A stretch of 64,000 bases of DNA, taken from Pseudomonas delhiensis (GTDB taxonomy: Bacteria > Pseudomonadota > Gammaproteobacteria > Pseudomonadales > Pseudomonadaceae). Each line of letters starts with the position of its first letter. Position 1 is the stretch's first letter. The position numbers were made by a program, and so were the translations under genes. A model generated the notes under the pieces. That model made no database searches. It was not told where the DNA came from and was given only the letters and a program-made list of their open reading frames with translations. Location: the NCBI RefSeq assembly GCF_900187975.1, contig NZ_FZPC01000003.1, positions 124,001 through 188,000 on the forward strand, written 5' to 3'. Positions 1 to 9,172 of the stretch are shown here, piece after piece.

Positions 1-549
1 CGCCTGCTGCGCCTCGATGGTCTGCGCGGTGTAGCTGGTGACGCTGAAGGGCGTGTCCATCAGGTCGGCGTTGCCCAGCATGCCCAGGCGCGCGCCGCTG
101 GCCACCTGGCCGCCGGCGTAGGCGGGGGGCAGGGCCTCGGCGCCGAGGCTGGCGGTGATGGTGCTGGCCGACAGGGCCACGGCGCCGTCGGTGGGCACCG
201 GGCGCAGCACGTAGCTGCCGTTGGCCTGGGGCTCGGCCTGCAGGCCGCTGCCGACGAGCAGCGCACTGAAGCCGCCGGTGACGTCGTAGCTGCCGTGCAA
301 CCCGGCGGACTGGCGGCCGCGCAGTTGCGCGGCGTCGAACGACAGGGCCACCCCGGCGGCGCTGGCGAAGCGCCCGAGCACTTCCGCCAGGGGCCCGCCG
401 GCGATGTCGTAGCGCACGGCTTCGGCGGCCTGGGCGCTAGCAGCGGCGAGCGCGCCGGCGCCCAGGGCCAGGGCGATGGCCAGGGCCAGCGGTTTGTGGA
501 GCGAACGGCTGGCGGTGGCCGGTGCCGGGTCGACGGTGTTGCGGTTCAT
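1..549 (-). CDS. TonB-dependent siderophore receptor, N-terminal part (runs off the window)
   Basis: Outer-membrane ferric-siderophore receptor of the transducer type. The 183 visible residues show a long signal peptide (hydrophobic stretch around residues 20-40 ending ASAQA), then an STN domain (about 45-115, with the typical [12 protein letters not shown] pattern) that contacts the FecR-type regulator. The start of the plug follows, ending near [14 protein letters not shown]. The start ATG at 549 lies 101 bp after fecR, which fits the usual fecI-fecR-receptor order. The barrel is outside the window, so the siderophore cannot be named. Confidence 0.88.
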   Translation of the reverse strand, partial: MNRNTVDPAPATASRSLHKPLALAIALALGAGALAAASAQAAEAVRYDIAGGPLAEVLGRFASAAGVALSFDAAQLRGRQSAGLHGSYDVTGGFSALLVGSGLQAEPQANGSYVLRPVPTDGAVALSASTITASLGAEALPPAYAGGQVASGARLGMLGNADLMDTPFSVTSYTAQTIEAQQA

Positions 550-608
550 GCGGACTCCCCCAAGTTGGGCCAGATGGCCCGGAATACGAGGGGGCCGGGC
601 GAGGGCGG

Positions 609-644
609 AAAAAAGTGCAAGGCCGGGGAGATTTTTTTCCGGCC
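609..644 (-). terminator. Possible attenuating hairpin between fecR and the receptor gene
   Basis: On the minus strand a GGCCGG/CCGGCC stem with an A/T-rich loop (621-644) is followed six bases later by a run of six T (614-609). It sits just after the fecR stop and could reduce read-through into the receptor gene. The displaced T-run makes this weak. Confidence 0.3.
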
Positions 645-650
645 CCGGTC

Positions 651-1613
651 TCAGGCCTGCGGCTGCACGCTGACCCAGAAGCGCGTGTGGCGCACGATGC
701 GCAGCCCGAAGGCGGATTCCAGGGCGGCCAGGGCCAGCTCGGTATCGCCGATGGGGAAGTTGCCGGAGACCTTCAGCCCGGCGATCCGCGGGTCGCAGTG
801 CAGCACGCCGCTGCGGTAGCGGCCCAGTTCCTCCAGCAGTTCGCCCAGCGGGCGGTCCACGGCGATCAGGCTGCCGGCGAGCCAGGCGGCGGTGTTGGCG
901 TCGTTGCGCCGCAACGGGCCGAGGTCCAGCTCGCCGAGGTCGAGCTGCTCGCCGCCGTGCAGGATGCGGCTGCGCTGCGGCGCGGCCCGGGGGCGGACTT
1001 CCACGGCCTTGTCGAGCACGGCGACGCGGGTGCGGCTGTCGAGCAGGCGCACGCTGAAGCGGGTGCCCAGGGCGAGGATGCGGCCCTGGGGCGTCTCCAC
1101 GCGGAAGGGGCGGGCGCTGCCGCTGGGGTCCGGCGCGGTGCTGACGAAGATTTCCCCGCGCAGCAGGCGCAACAGGCGTTGTCCGGGGTCGAAGAGCACG
1201 TCCACCGCGCTGTCGGTGTTCAGCGTCAGCGAGGAGCCGTCGGCCAGGGTGACTTCGCGGCGCTCGCCCACCGCGCTGCGGTAGTCGGCCAGCCAGGCCT
1301 GCCAGGGCGTGTCGCGCCAGGCCAGCCAGGCCAGCGGCAGGCCCAGCCCGAGGCTGCCCAGGCCGCCGAGCAGTTGGCGGCGCGACAGCCCGCGGGTGCC
1401 CAGGGTCGGCCCGGCCAACTGGCCCGGCACCCGGGCGAACTGCTGGCGCACCTGTTCCACCCGGGCCCAGGCGCGCTGGTGTTCGGCGCTGGCGGCGTAC
1501 CAGTGCTGCCAGGCGCTCTGGTCGGCGTCGTTGGCGTGGCCGGAGTAGAGGCGCGCGTACCACTGGGCGGCGGCGCGGATGGCCTGGCGTTCGGCCTCGC
1601 TGGGGGCGCTCAT
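651..1613 (-). CDS. FecR-family anti-sigma/sigma regulator
   Basis: Inner-membrane regulator that relays receptor occupancy to the cognate ECF sigma factor. The 320-residue protein has a cytoplasmic N-terminal DUF4880-like domain (1-70), a single membrane segment after SRRQLLGG (about 77-98), and a periplasmic FecR domain (about 115-215). The C-terminal part resembles an STN-like DUF4974 domain. The twin arginine at 78-79 just before the hydrophobic helix looks like a Tat motif. Tat-dependent insertion is known for E. coli FecR. ATG at 1613 overlaps the fecI stop by four bases (ATGA), so the two are translationally coupled. Confidence 0.9.
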   Translation of the reverse strand: MSAPSEAERQAIRAAAQWYARLYSGHANDADQSAWQHWYAASAEHQRAWARVEQVRQQFARVPGQLAGPTLGTRGLSRRQLLGGLGSLGLGLPLAWLAWRDTPWQAWLADYRSAVGERREVTLADGSSLTLNTDSAVDVLFDPGQRLLRLLRGEIFVSTAPDPSGSARPFRVETPQGRILALGTRFSVRLLDSRTRVAVLDKAVEVRPRAAPQRSRILHGGEQLDLGELDLGPLRRNDANTAAWLAGSLIAVDRPLGELLEELGRYRSGVLHCDPRIAGLKVSGNFPIGDTELALAALESAFGLRIVRHTRFWVSVQPQA

Positions 1614-2116
1614 GGCAGCATCAGGCAGCAGTGTTCCATGGCCTTGGCCATGTGGTTGTTCACCGTGCGCAGGGAAATGCCCTGGCGCTCGGCGATCTCG
1701 GCGTAGGTCAGGCCCTCGACCTGGGCCAGCAGGAAGCTGCGCTTGACCTTGGCGCCCAGGCCGTCGAGCAGGCGGTCGATCTCCATCAATGCCTCGAACA
1801 GCAGGGCCTGGGTTTCCGGCGAGGGCTGCTCGTCTTCCGGCAGGCTGGCCAGGGCCTCCAGGTAGGCCTGCTCCAGCGAGCGGCGGCGGAAATGGTCGAT
1901 CATCAGGCCCTTGGCGATGGTCGCCAGGTAGTCCCGCGGCTCGCGGATCTCGCCGGCGTTGCGCGCGCGCAGCACGCGGACGAAGGTGTCCTGGGCCAGG
2001 TCGGCGGCATCGCAGGCGTTGCCCAGGCGGCGCCGCAGCCAGCCGTGCAGCCAGCCGTGGTGCTCGTTGTAGAGATGGTGCAGGGCGTGCTGCGGGTCGA
2101 GAGCGGTCGCCGGCAT
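1610..2116 (-). CDS. ECF sigma factor, FecI type
   Basis: Extracytoplasmic-function sigma factor for the adjacent receptor gene. Of its 168 residues, the N-terminal half carries region 2 ([14 protein letters not shown]) and the C-terminal half region 4 with the helix-turn-helix [18 protein letters not shown]. The frame also extends upstream to a TTG at 2167, but that start would lie inside the Fur box. I therefore chose ATG 2116, giving [10 protein letters not shown]. No strong Shine-Dalgarno is visible for either start. It is the first gene of the fecI-fecR-receptor unit and is likely Fur-repressed under iron sufficiency. Confidence 0.88.
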   Translation of the reverse strand: MPATALDPQHALHHLYNEHHGWLHGWLRRRLGNACDAADLAQDTFVRVLRARNAGEIREPRDYLATIAKGLMIDHFRRRSLEQAYLEALASLPEDEQPSPETQALLFEALMEIDRLLDGLGAKVKRSFLLAQVEGLTYAEIAERQGISLRTVNNHMAKAMEHCCLMLP

Positions 2117-2139
2117 GGGAAGGGCCTGAAGGAAGGTGT

Positions 2140-2158
2140 GCCAATGATAATCACTATC
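2140..2158 (-). promoter_or_regulatory. Fur box upstream of fecI
   Basis: GATAGTGATTATCATTGGC matches the 19-bp Fur consensus GATAATGATAATCATTATC at 15 positions. It lies about 24 bp before the chosen fecI start, where it would block transcription when iron is plentiful. Confidence 0.8.
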
Positions 2159-2197
2159 AATTGACAATTGCCAGGCCCCTCGTCACCGGCGCGCCGT

Positions 2198-4153
2198 TCA
2201 ACGCACCAGGTGCAGGAACTGCAGGTGGCGCTCGTACTGGTCGAGCATGTCGTTGATGATCTGCTCCCTGCCGTAGCCCATCAGGTCGTAGTCCTGGCTG
2301 CCCTCGGCCAGGTGCACCTCGGCGCGGAAGTAGCGGCGGTTCTTCAGGTGCAGGCCGCCCATGCCGGCGCGGGCGAAGGACGGCGTGAAGTAGCCGCGCA
2401 TCGATACCTGGTAGTAGAACGGGTGCTGCTCGCCGTGGCCGATCTCCAGGCTCAGCTCCAGGTTGCCTGGGTCGAGGTCGGCGTCCACCTGCAGGCCCTT
2501 GTCGCGGAACACTTCCGCCACCTCGGCCATGGCCGGGCCGACCACGTCCGCCAGGAAGCGGTAGACCTCGTCGCGGGTGGGGAAGTGCACCGCCTGGGAG
2601 ATGCGCCGCTTCCAGCCGCCGGCCTTGGCCGCCAGCGGCGGCGCCAGGGAGTGGCTGCGCGCGCGCTGGCGCTGGGACTCCAGGTAGAAGGCCTTGTGCA
2701 GGCCCCACATCATCAGCAGCAGGATCAGCGAGAAGGGCAGCGAGGTCAGCACCACCGCCGACTTCAGCGCGTCGATGCTGCCGGCGAACAGCAGGCCGCC
2801 GGTGACCAGCGCGGTGGCCAGGCCCCAGAACACCCGCAGCCACTTCGGGCCGTCGTCGTCGGCGCTGCCGCCGCGGGCGGAGAGGGTGGAGAGCACCACG
2901 GTGCCGGAGTCGGCCGAGGTGACGAAGAACACGAAGCTGACCAGCACGGTCACGGCGATCAGCACGCGGCTGCCGGGGTAGTCCTGCAGCAACTGGTAGA
3001 GCGCCATCTGCGGCTCCGCCACGGCCACCCGGCCCAGTTCGACGGCGCCGTGGTCCAGCACCTGTTCCAGGGCGCTGTTGCCGAAGATGGACATCCACGC
3101 CAGGGTGAAGCCCAGGGGGATGAAGAGCACGCCGAAGACGAATTCGCGGATGGTCCGCCCGCGGGAGATGCGCGCGATGAACAGGCCGACGAAGGGCGCC
3201 CAGGCGATCCACCAGGCCCAGTAGAACACCGTCCAGCCGCCCAGCCAGTCACCGCCCTCGCCATAGGCGTAGAGATCGAAGCTCTTGGTCGGCAGCGCGC
3301 CGAGGTAGTCGCCGATGTTCTGCACCAGGGTGTTGAGCAGGTGCTGGGTAGGCCCGGTGAACAGCACGAACAGCAGCAGGGCGCAGGCCAGCAGCATGTT
3401 GATGTCGGAGAGCAGGCGGATGCCCTTGTCCACGCCGGACACCGCCACGGCGATGGCTGCGCCCATCATCAGGGCGATCAGGGTCATCTGCACCGGGTGG
3501 CTGTGGGCGACGCCGAACAGGTAGTCGAGCCCGGCGTTGAGCTGCAGCACGCCGAAGCCCATGTCGGCGCCCAGGCCGAACACGGTGGCGACTATGCCGA
3601 AGCAGTCCACGGTGTAGCCGATGGGCCCGTTGATGCGCTTGCCGATCAGCGGGTACAGCGCCGAGCGCAATGCCAGCGGCAGGTTGTGGCGGTAGGCGAA
3701 GTAGGCCAGGGCCATGGCCACCAGGGCGAACACACCCCAGCCGTGCAGGCCCCAGTGCAGGAACAGCAGCTGCATGGCCTGGCGCGCCGCCTCGGTGGTG
3801 CCGGCCGCGCCCTGGGGCGGCTGCAGGAAGTGCGTCAGCGGCTCGGACACGCAGAAGAAGAACAGGGTGATGCTGATGCCCGCGGCGAACAGCATGCCGG
3901 CCCAGGACAGGTAGCTGAATTCCGGCTCGTCGTGGTCGGCACCGAGCTTGATCTTCCCGTAGCCGGAAAGCGCGGTGACCACCACGAAGATCAGGTACAG
4001 CGTCATCGCCAGCAGGTAGTACCAGCCGACGTTGGCGGCGGCCCAGGCCTGGGCGTCGAGCAGCCATTGGCCGGCCTCGACGGGGAAGCCGATGACCAGG
4101 ACGACGAACAGCAGGATCAGCGCCGCCGCACCGTAGAAGGCCGGTGGGTTCAT
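2198..4153 (-). CDS. betT: BCCT-family choline/betaine transporter BetT
   Basis: Secondary transporter of the betaine/choline/carnitine family. The 651 residues show about twelve hydrophobic segments over the first 500 residues and the BCCT signature region around FYWAWWIAWAPFVGLFIARIS. A hydrophilic C-terminal tail of about 150 residues is typical of osmosensing BetT proteins. MNPPAFYG at 4153 is the preferred start. MRMNPP at 4159 is an alternative, and the frame extends further to a TTG at 4246. No betIBA genes lie nearby, so the link to choline oxidation is by family only. Confidence 0.88.
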   Translation of the reverse strand: MNPPAFYGAAALILLFVVLVIGFPVEAGQWLLDAQAWAAANVGWYYLLAMTLYLIFVVVTALSGYGKIKLGADHDEPEFSYLSWAGMLFAAGISITLFFFCVSEPLTHFLQPPQGAAGTTEAARQAMQLLFLHWGLHGWGVFALVAMALAYFAYRHNLPLALRSALYPLIGKRINGPIGYTVDCFGIVATVFGLGADMGFGVLQLNAGLDYLFGVAHSHPVQMTLIALMMGAAIAVAVSGVDKGIRLLSDINMLLACALLLFVLFTGPTQHLLNTLVQNIGDYLGALPTKSFDLYAYGEGGDWLGGWTVFYWAWWIAWAPFVGLFIARISRGRTIREFVFGVLFIPLGFTLAWMSIFGNSALEQVLDHGAVELGRVAVAEPQMALYQLLQDYPGSRVLIAVTVLVSFVFFVTSADSGTVVLSTLSARGGSADDDGPKWLRVFWGLATALVTGGLLFAGSIDALKSAVVLTSLPFSLILLLMMWGLHKAFYLESQRQRARSHSLAPPLAAKAGGWKRRISQAVHFPTRDEVYRFLADVVGPAMAEVAEVFRDKGLQVDADLDPGNLELSLEIGHGEQHPFYYQVSMRGYFTPSFARAGMGGLHLKNRRYFRAEVHLAEGSQDYDLMGYGREQIINDMLDQYERHLQFLHLVR

Positions 4154-4233
4154 GCGCATGGCGGGGGAGGGTGGAGCGGTGGACGAGGGAAGCTGGGGAA
4201 CGGACAAAACGGGCGGGGTTCCTCGTGTTTTTA

Positions 4234-4251
4234 ATTGAACAAGCAATCAAT
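4234..4251. promoter_or_regulatory. Inverted repeat upstream of betT
   Basis: ATTGAACAAGCAATCAAT contains the inverted arms ATTGA and TCAAT and lies in the only AT-rich stretch before betT. It resembles the TTGA/TCAA half-sites of BetI-type operators, but the match is loose and no betI gene is present here. Confidence 0.35.
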
Positions 4252-4306
4252 ATAAACACGAAAGGCCTTGCCAGGGCCACTCCCCGGGACCGATGGTCCC
4301 GCCGCC

Positions 4307-4323
4307 GGCCCCGTGCGGGGGCC
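4307..4323 (-). terminator. GC-rich hairpin downstream of the small protein gene
   Basis: GGCCCCGTGCGGGGGCC can fold into a tight hairpin right after the small CDS at 4343-4459. A second short hairpin (GGGACCGATGGTCCC) lies at 4286-4300. No T-run follows, so termination is uncertain. Confidence 0.35.
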
Positions 4324-4342
4324 GAGCGGAGCGGGTACTGCT

Positions 4343-4459
4343 TTACTTGCGGCGGGGCTTCGCACGGCGGACTTCACGGCGTTCCGGATCGACCTGCTGC
4401 GGTACGTTCAGGAAAGCGGTGGCGGCGAAAAAGCTGGCAAGAGCGGCAAAGCTGGTCAC
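4343..4459 (-). CDS. Small hydrophobic/basic protein, 38 residues
   Basis: Unrecognised small protein. Reading from GTG 4459 gives a hydrophobic first half (TSFAALASFFAATAFLNV) and a strongly basic tail ending RREVRRAKPRRK. This looks like a one-pass membrane or membrane-associated peptide. A GGAG sequence lies six bases before the GTG, good Shine-Dalgarno spacing, and two hairpins follow the stop. A TTG twelve bases upstream is an alternative start. The reading frame continues open further upstream, but that part has no protein-like character. No function is inferred. Confidence 0.5.
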   Translation of the reverse strand: MTSFAALASFFAATAFLNVPQQVDPERREVRRAKPRRK

Positions 4460-5006
4460 GATAGTCTCCAAGGGCGCCGGGGAAATTGGGTCCCGACTGC
4501 CTGGTAGCCATTTTCCCTGATTCACATGACAAATTGAAGTTGATGTGCCTGATGATCGGTATTGATATGGTCGATGGGACTGCCTTTTGCCGTTGACGTC
4601 AGAGAAATCCCTGTTTTTGACCTTTCCATCAGGATTCCCTGCTGCCGGGCATGGGGGTAGGCGAATCGTTTCACTGCGACCATCCGTCGCTTTTCGTGGA
4701 CGTTCGAAGCCTGGGGGCCGCGTTTTCGTAGGTGTGCGATGCGCCCGGGAGGGCGGCGAATGCTGCTGATCGCGGACGGAGTCCGCTCCTACAGGGATGT
4801 CGTGCCTTCCACCGAACCGTGGGACTTCGTCCGCGATTGACCGCCGGCCCTGCCGACGGATGTCCTCCGCCATGGTCTGTAGGCAGGCCAGGGCGGTTTC
4901 ATACATGGCCTGGTGTTTACTCGGAAAGGTCCGACTTCGGGCCGTCGGGCGTTTGGTTAGTGTCGTCGCCGGCAACACACCAACCCTCGATCAGGACACC
5001 CGTCGC
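4460..5006. other. Intergenic stretch, mostly unexplained
   Basis: About 550 bp between the small minus-strand gene and the lipoprotein gene at 5007. It holds one REP unit at 4769-4792 (ATCGCGGACGGAGTCCGCTC and onward). Its composition is less GC-rich than the coding DNA around it. Open frames crossing it lack credible start signals or family resemblance. I see nothing else supportable. Confidence 0.5.
4769..4792. repeat. Isolated REP unit
   Basis: ATCGCGGACGGAGTCCGCTC followed by CTAC, the GGACGGAGTCCGC subfamily. It stands alone in the intergenic stretch before the lipoprotein gene. Confidence 0.75.
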
Positions 5007-5330
5007 ATGAACCTCACCCGCATCTGCCTCGTCTTCGCCCTGGCGGCCCCCCTGGCCGCCTGCACCACCATGACGCCCAACCAGGCGATAGTCCCCCTGC
5101 AGGCAGCCACCGCCCAGATGATCGGCCTCGCCTCTTCCGACGAACTCGTCATCCGCGACGTCAAGGCGGGGCAGCCCGATCCCCTGGGCACCCAGGAGCT
5201 TTCCTATACAGCCAGGACCACCAAGGGGCGCGTCTTCAACTGCACCTCGCGAATGATGCCCGGCCTGCTGATCAGCCCGGCGACGCTGTCCACCCCTTCC
5301 TGCACGCCGGTGGTCGCCCATTCCAACTGA
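5007..5330 (+). CDS. Small conserved lipoprotein
   Basis: 107-residue predicted lipoprotein. The signal peptide runs to the lipobox LAAC with the acylated cysteine at position 19. The mature part contains two further cysteines (FNCTSRMMPG and TPSCTPVV) that could form a disulfide. AGGA about eleven bases before ATG 5007 supports this start rather than the upstream ATGs in the same frame. I do not recognise a named family. REP elements follow immediately, so it is probably monocistronic. Confidence 0.72.
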   Translation: MNLTRICLVFALAAPLAACTTMTPNQAIVPLQAATAQMIGLASSDELVIRDVKAGQPDPLGTQELSYTARTTKGRVFNCTSRMMPGLLISPATLSTPSCTPVVAHSN

Positions 5331-5352
5331 GACGGTGACGGCCTGTTGGCCG

Positions 5353-5513
5353 GATCGTGGACGGAGTCCGCTCCTGCGCTGCCCGAGCCATGTCATTCCC
5401 CTGTAGGAGCGGGCCCTGCCCGCGATTTCGCGCGCAGGGCGCGCTCCTACAGGTGGAACAGCGGTGGCGGCGTAGGAGACTCCGTCCGCGATAGCCGCAG
5501 GTTCCGGCGGCCC

Positions 5514-5520
<7 letters not shown>
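5353..5520. repeat. REP cluster (three units)
   Basis: Contains a unit reading GGACGGAGTCCGCTCCTGC (5353-5376), a long inverted unit GTAGGAGCGGGCCCTGCCCG...GGGCGCGCTCCTAC (5403-5450), and a shortened GTAGGAGACTCCGTCCGCG unit from 5472. Each is an imperfect palindrome of the kind scattered between Pseudomonas genes. The cluster separates the lipoprotein gene from the convergent ATPase gene. Confidence 0.8.
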
Positions 5521-6410
<890 letters not shown>

Positions 6411-6469
6411 CGGCACGGCTCTCGAAATGAAAACGCCGGTGGCGGGCACCGGCGCGTGCGTGTGAAGAC

Positions 6470-6495
6470 GGCGCGCCCCTTGGCCGGGGCGCGCC
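6470..6495 (-). terminator. Perfect hairpin after metQ
   Basis: GGCGCGCCCC-TTGGCC-GGGGCGCGCC forms a 10-bp stem seven bases past the metQ stop. It lacks a T-run, so it may stabilise the 3' end or only partly terminate before the ATPase gene. Confidence 0.45.
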
Positions 6496-6501
6496 CATCG
6501 A

Positions 6502-7281
6502 TCAGAAGGCGGGGATCACCGCGCCGTCGTATTTCTTCTCGATGAAGGCCTTCACTTCCGGGCTGGTCAGCGCCGCGGAGAGTTTCTTCAGGGCGTCGCT
6601 GTCCTTGTTGTCCGGGCGCGCCACCAGGTAGTTCACGTAGGGCGAGTTGCGGTCCTCGAGGATCAGGGCGTCCTTCACCGGGTTGAGCTTGGCCTCCAGG
6701 GCGTAGTTGGTGTTGATCAGGTCCAGGTCGACCTGGTCCAGCACGCGGGGCAGCAGGGCCGACTCCAGCTCCTTGAACTTCAGGTGCTTGGGGTTCTCGG
6801 CGATGTCTTTCGGCGTGGCCAGGGCGTTGTGCGGGTCCTTCAGCTTGATCACGCCGGCCTTCTGCAGCAGGAGCAGGGCGCGGCCGCTGTTGCTGCCCTC
6901 GTTGGGCAGGGCGACGGTGGCGCCGTCGGGCAGCTCGCTCAGGGACTTGTACTTCTTCGAGTAGCCGCCGAAGGGTTCGACGTGCACGCCGGTCACGGTG
7001 ACCAGGTCGGTGCCCTTGCCCTTGTTGAAGTTGTCCAGGTACGGCCGGGTCTGGAAGTAGTTGGCGTCCAGGCGCTTCTCGGCCACCTGCACGTTGGGCT
7101 GCACGTAGTCGGTGAAGACCTTGATCTCCAGGTCCACGCCTTCCTTGGCCAGGGTCGGCTTGATCAGCTCGAGGATCTCGGCATGGGGGACCGGGGTGGC
7201 GGCCACCACCAGTTTCTCGTTGGCGTTGACCGAGGCGCTGAAGGCGGCGGCGAGGGCAGTCAGGAGCAGCAGTTTCTTCAT
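6502..7281 (-). CDS. metQ: MetQ/NlpA-family methionine-binding protein
   Basis: Periplasmic binding protein of a methionine-type ABC importer, 259 residues. A signal peptide (KKLLLLTALAAAFSASVNA) is followed by the NlpA/MetQ fold, including the family patterns VVAATPVPHAEIL, QTRPYLDNFNKGKG and LPNEGSNSGRAL. The cleavage site has no lipobox cysteine, so it is probably a soluble periplasmic protein rather than the usual lipoprotein. AGGA lies ten bases before ATG 7281. No metN or metI partner is visible here, so the permease must be elsewhere or this is an orphan binding protein. Confidence 0.9.
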   Translation of the reverse strand: MKKLLLLTALAAAFSASVNANEKLVVAATPVPHAEILELIKPTLAKEGVDLEIKVFTDYVQPNVQVAEKRLDANYFQTRPYLDNFNKGKGTDLVTVTGVHVEPFGGYSKKYKSLSELPDGATVALPNEGSNSGRALLLLQKAGVIKLKDPHNALATPKDIAENPKHLKFKELESALLPRVLDQVDLDLINTNYALEAKLNPVKDALILEDRNSPYVNYLVARPDNKDSDALKKLSAALTSPEVKAFIEKKYDGAVIPAF

Positions 7282-7733
7282 GGCGATGTCCTTGTAGGGC
7301 AGCGTGCCGGCGATCGGGCCGCGGCTCGTGGCGGCGGCGCAGGGCGGCGGGGGTTGGCTCCGGCCCCTCTGCGGAGGCCGTTGGAGCGAAAGCTACCGGG
7401 ATTTTTTATTCCATTAAAATATTATTTATTCATCTACATATGACTTGTTTTCATAATGAATGGCCGCTGAGACAGGCTGCCGCGCGACAGCCTGCCGCGC
7501 GGCAACCCACCACGGCGGCAAGCCGCGGCGTGCGGCGTAACATCGATACGCTTTCTTGAGCTGCATCAATGCGCGCCCTGCTAGTCTTTGCTTGGCGTAC
7601 CGCCGCAGACCTCCGGTCCGCCGGCCCGAACAAGAATCCGATTCCAGGATCACTGCTGAAACCCCGGCGTTCCGTGCGCCGGCGAGCTGCCCGCTGCGTG
7701 CGACGACGGGCGTCACCCTGAAGAGGAAACGTC
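7282..7733. promoter_or_regulatory. Divergent promoter region between metQ and cioA
   Basis: 452 bp without a gene. An AT-rich block at about 7399-7460, unusual for this genome, probably contains the metQ promoter. Two similar CTGCCGCGCG tracts lie near 7477-7504. Closer to cioA is an ANR/FNR-like box (7556-7569). I see no riboswitch or small gene in it. Confidence 0.55.
7556..7569 (+). promoter_or_regulatory. ANR/FNR-like box upstream of cioA
   Basis: TTGAG-CTGC-ATCAA matches the ANR/FNR consensus TTGAT-N4-ATCAA at nine of ten fixed positions. It is placed about 165 bp before the cioA start. ANR control of cioAB is reported for P. aeruginosa. Confidence 0.6.
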
Positions 7734-9170
7734 ATGTTGGGTCTCGAGGCGTTGGAACTGGCGCGTATCCAGTTCGCCTTTACCGTCTCCTTCCACATCA
7801 TCTTCCCCGCCATCACCATCGGCCTGGCCAGTTACCTGGCGGTGCTCGAAGGGCTGTGGCTGAAGAGCGGCCAGGAGGTCTACCGCGACCTCTACCACTT
7901 CTGGTCGAAGATATTCGCGGTGAACTTCGGCATGGGCGTGGTCTCCGGCCTGGTGATGGCCTACCAGTTCGGCACCAACTGGAGCCACTTCTCCGCCTAC
8001 GCCGGGAGCATCACCGGGCCCTTGCTGACCTACGAGGTGCTCACCGCGTTCTTCCTGGAGGCCGGCTTCCTCGGCGTGATGCTGTTCGGCTGGAACCGCG
8101 TCGGCCCGGGGCTGCACTTCTTCGCCACGGTGATGGTGGCCCTGGGCACCCTGATGTCGACCTTCTGGATCCTCGCCTCCAACAGCTGGATGCAGACCCC
8201 GCAGGGCTTCGAGGTGGTCGACGGGCGGGTGATCCCGGTGGACTGGTTCGCGGTGATCTTCAACCCGTCCTTCCCCTACCGCCTGTTGCACATGAGCATC
8301 GCCGCCTTCCTCGCCACGGCCTTCTTCGTCGGCGCCTCGGCGGCCTGGCACCTGCTGCGCGGGCGTGACAACCCGGCGATCCGCAAGATGCTCTCCATGG
8401 CCATGTGGATGGCGCTGCTGGTGGCGCCCATCCAGGCCATGATCGGCGACGCCCACGGCCTGAACACCCTGGAGCACCAGCCGGCGAAGATCGCCGCCAT
8501 CGAGGGCCACTGGGACAACGCCGAGGGCGGCCCGACGCCGCTGATCCTCTTCGGCTGGCCGGACATGCAGCGCGAGGAAACCCGCTTCAAGGTGGAAATC
8601 CCGGTGCTCGGCAGCCTGATCCTCAAGCACAGCCTGAGCGAGCCGATCCCGGCGCTGAAGGACTTCCCGCGCGAGGACCGGCCCAACTCCACCATCGTCT
8701 TCTGGTCGTTCCGCATCATGGCCGGCCTGGGCATGCTGATGATCCTGGTCGGCGTCTGGAGCCTGTGGCTGCGCTGGCGTGGCGCTCTGTTCAGCAACCG
8801 CGCCTTCCTGCGCCTGGCGCTGTGGATGGGCCCCTCGGGGCTGCTGGCGATCCTCGCCGGCTGGTTCACCACCGAGGTCGGCCGCCAGCCCTGGGTGGTC
8901 TACGGGCTGATGCGCACCGCGGACGCGGTGTCCAACCACAGCACCCTGCAGATGAGCCTGACCCTGGTGATGTTCGTGCTGGTGTACTTCTCGCTGTTCG
9001 GCGTGGGCATCGGCTACATGATGCGCCTGGTGCGCAAGGGCCCGGTCACCCACGAGGGGCGCGAGCACAACGAGGGCGGCGCCGGCCGCCAGCGCACCGC
9101 GGCGCGGCCGTTGTCGGCCACCGCCGAGGGCTTCGACGACGATGACGACGGCCGGGAAGGGAGGAACTGA
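7734..9170 (+). CDS. cioA: Cyanide-insensitive terminal oxidase subunit I (CydA family)
   Basis: Heme-bearing subunit I of the bd-type quinol oxidase, 478 residues with about nine membrane helices. The N-terminus LARIQFAFTVSFHIIFPAITIG carries the conserved His of CydA proteins. GWFTTEVGRQPWVVYGLMRTADAVS is the conserved region near the quinol side. The Q-loop between helices is short, as in CioA-type rather than E. coli CydA proteins. A GAGGA sequence precedes ATG 7734. It is followed two bases later by cioB and then by a DUF2474 gene, forming a three-gene operon. Confidence 0.95.
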   Translation: MLGLEALELARIQFAFTVSFHIIFPAITIGLASYLAVLEGLWLKSGQEVYRDLYHFWSKIFAVNFGMGVVSGLVMAYQFGTNWSHFSAYAGSITGPLLTYEVLTAFFLEAGFLGVMLFGWNRVGPGLHFFATVMVALGTLMSTFWILASNSWMQTPQGFEVVDGRVIPVDWFAVIFNPSFPYRLLHMSIAAFLATAFFVGASAAWHLLRGRDNPAIRKMLSMAMWMALLVAPIQAMIGDAHGLNTLEHQPAKIAAIEGHWDNAEGGPTPLILFGWPDMQREETRFKVEIPVLGSLILKHSLSEPIPALKDFPREDRPNSTIVFWSFRIMAGLGMLMILVGVWSLWLRWRGALFSNRAFLRLALWMGPSGLLAILAGWFTTEVGRQPWVVYGLMRTADAVSNHSTLQMSLTLVMFVLVYFSLFGVGIGYMMRLVRKGPVTHEGREHNEGGAGRQRTAARPLSATAEGFDDDDDGREGRN

Positions 9171-9172
9171 CG

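Noticed and set aside
2116-2167. Upstream TTG start for the FecI gene
   Set aside because: It would place the Fur box inside the coding sequence; the ATG at 2116 fits promoter geometry better.
2168-4234. 688-codon frame opposite betT
   Set aside because: Shadow of a clear BCCT transporter; low-complexity composition and no start signal.
4343-4978. A 211-residue protein ending at the small-peptide stop
   Set aside because: Only the last 38 residues look protein-like and have a ribosome-binding site; the rest crosses intergenic DNA and a REP unit.
7282-7733. SAM or other riboswitch before metQ
   Set aside because: I could not find conserved SAM-riboswitch blocks on the metQ strand; only AT-rich promoter-like DNA is visible.
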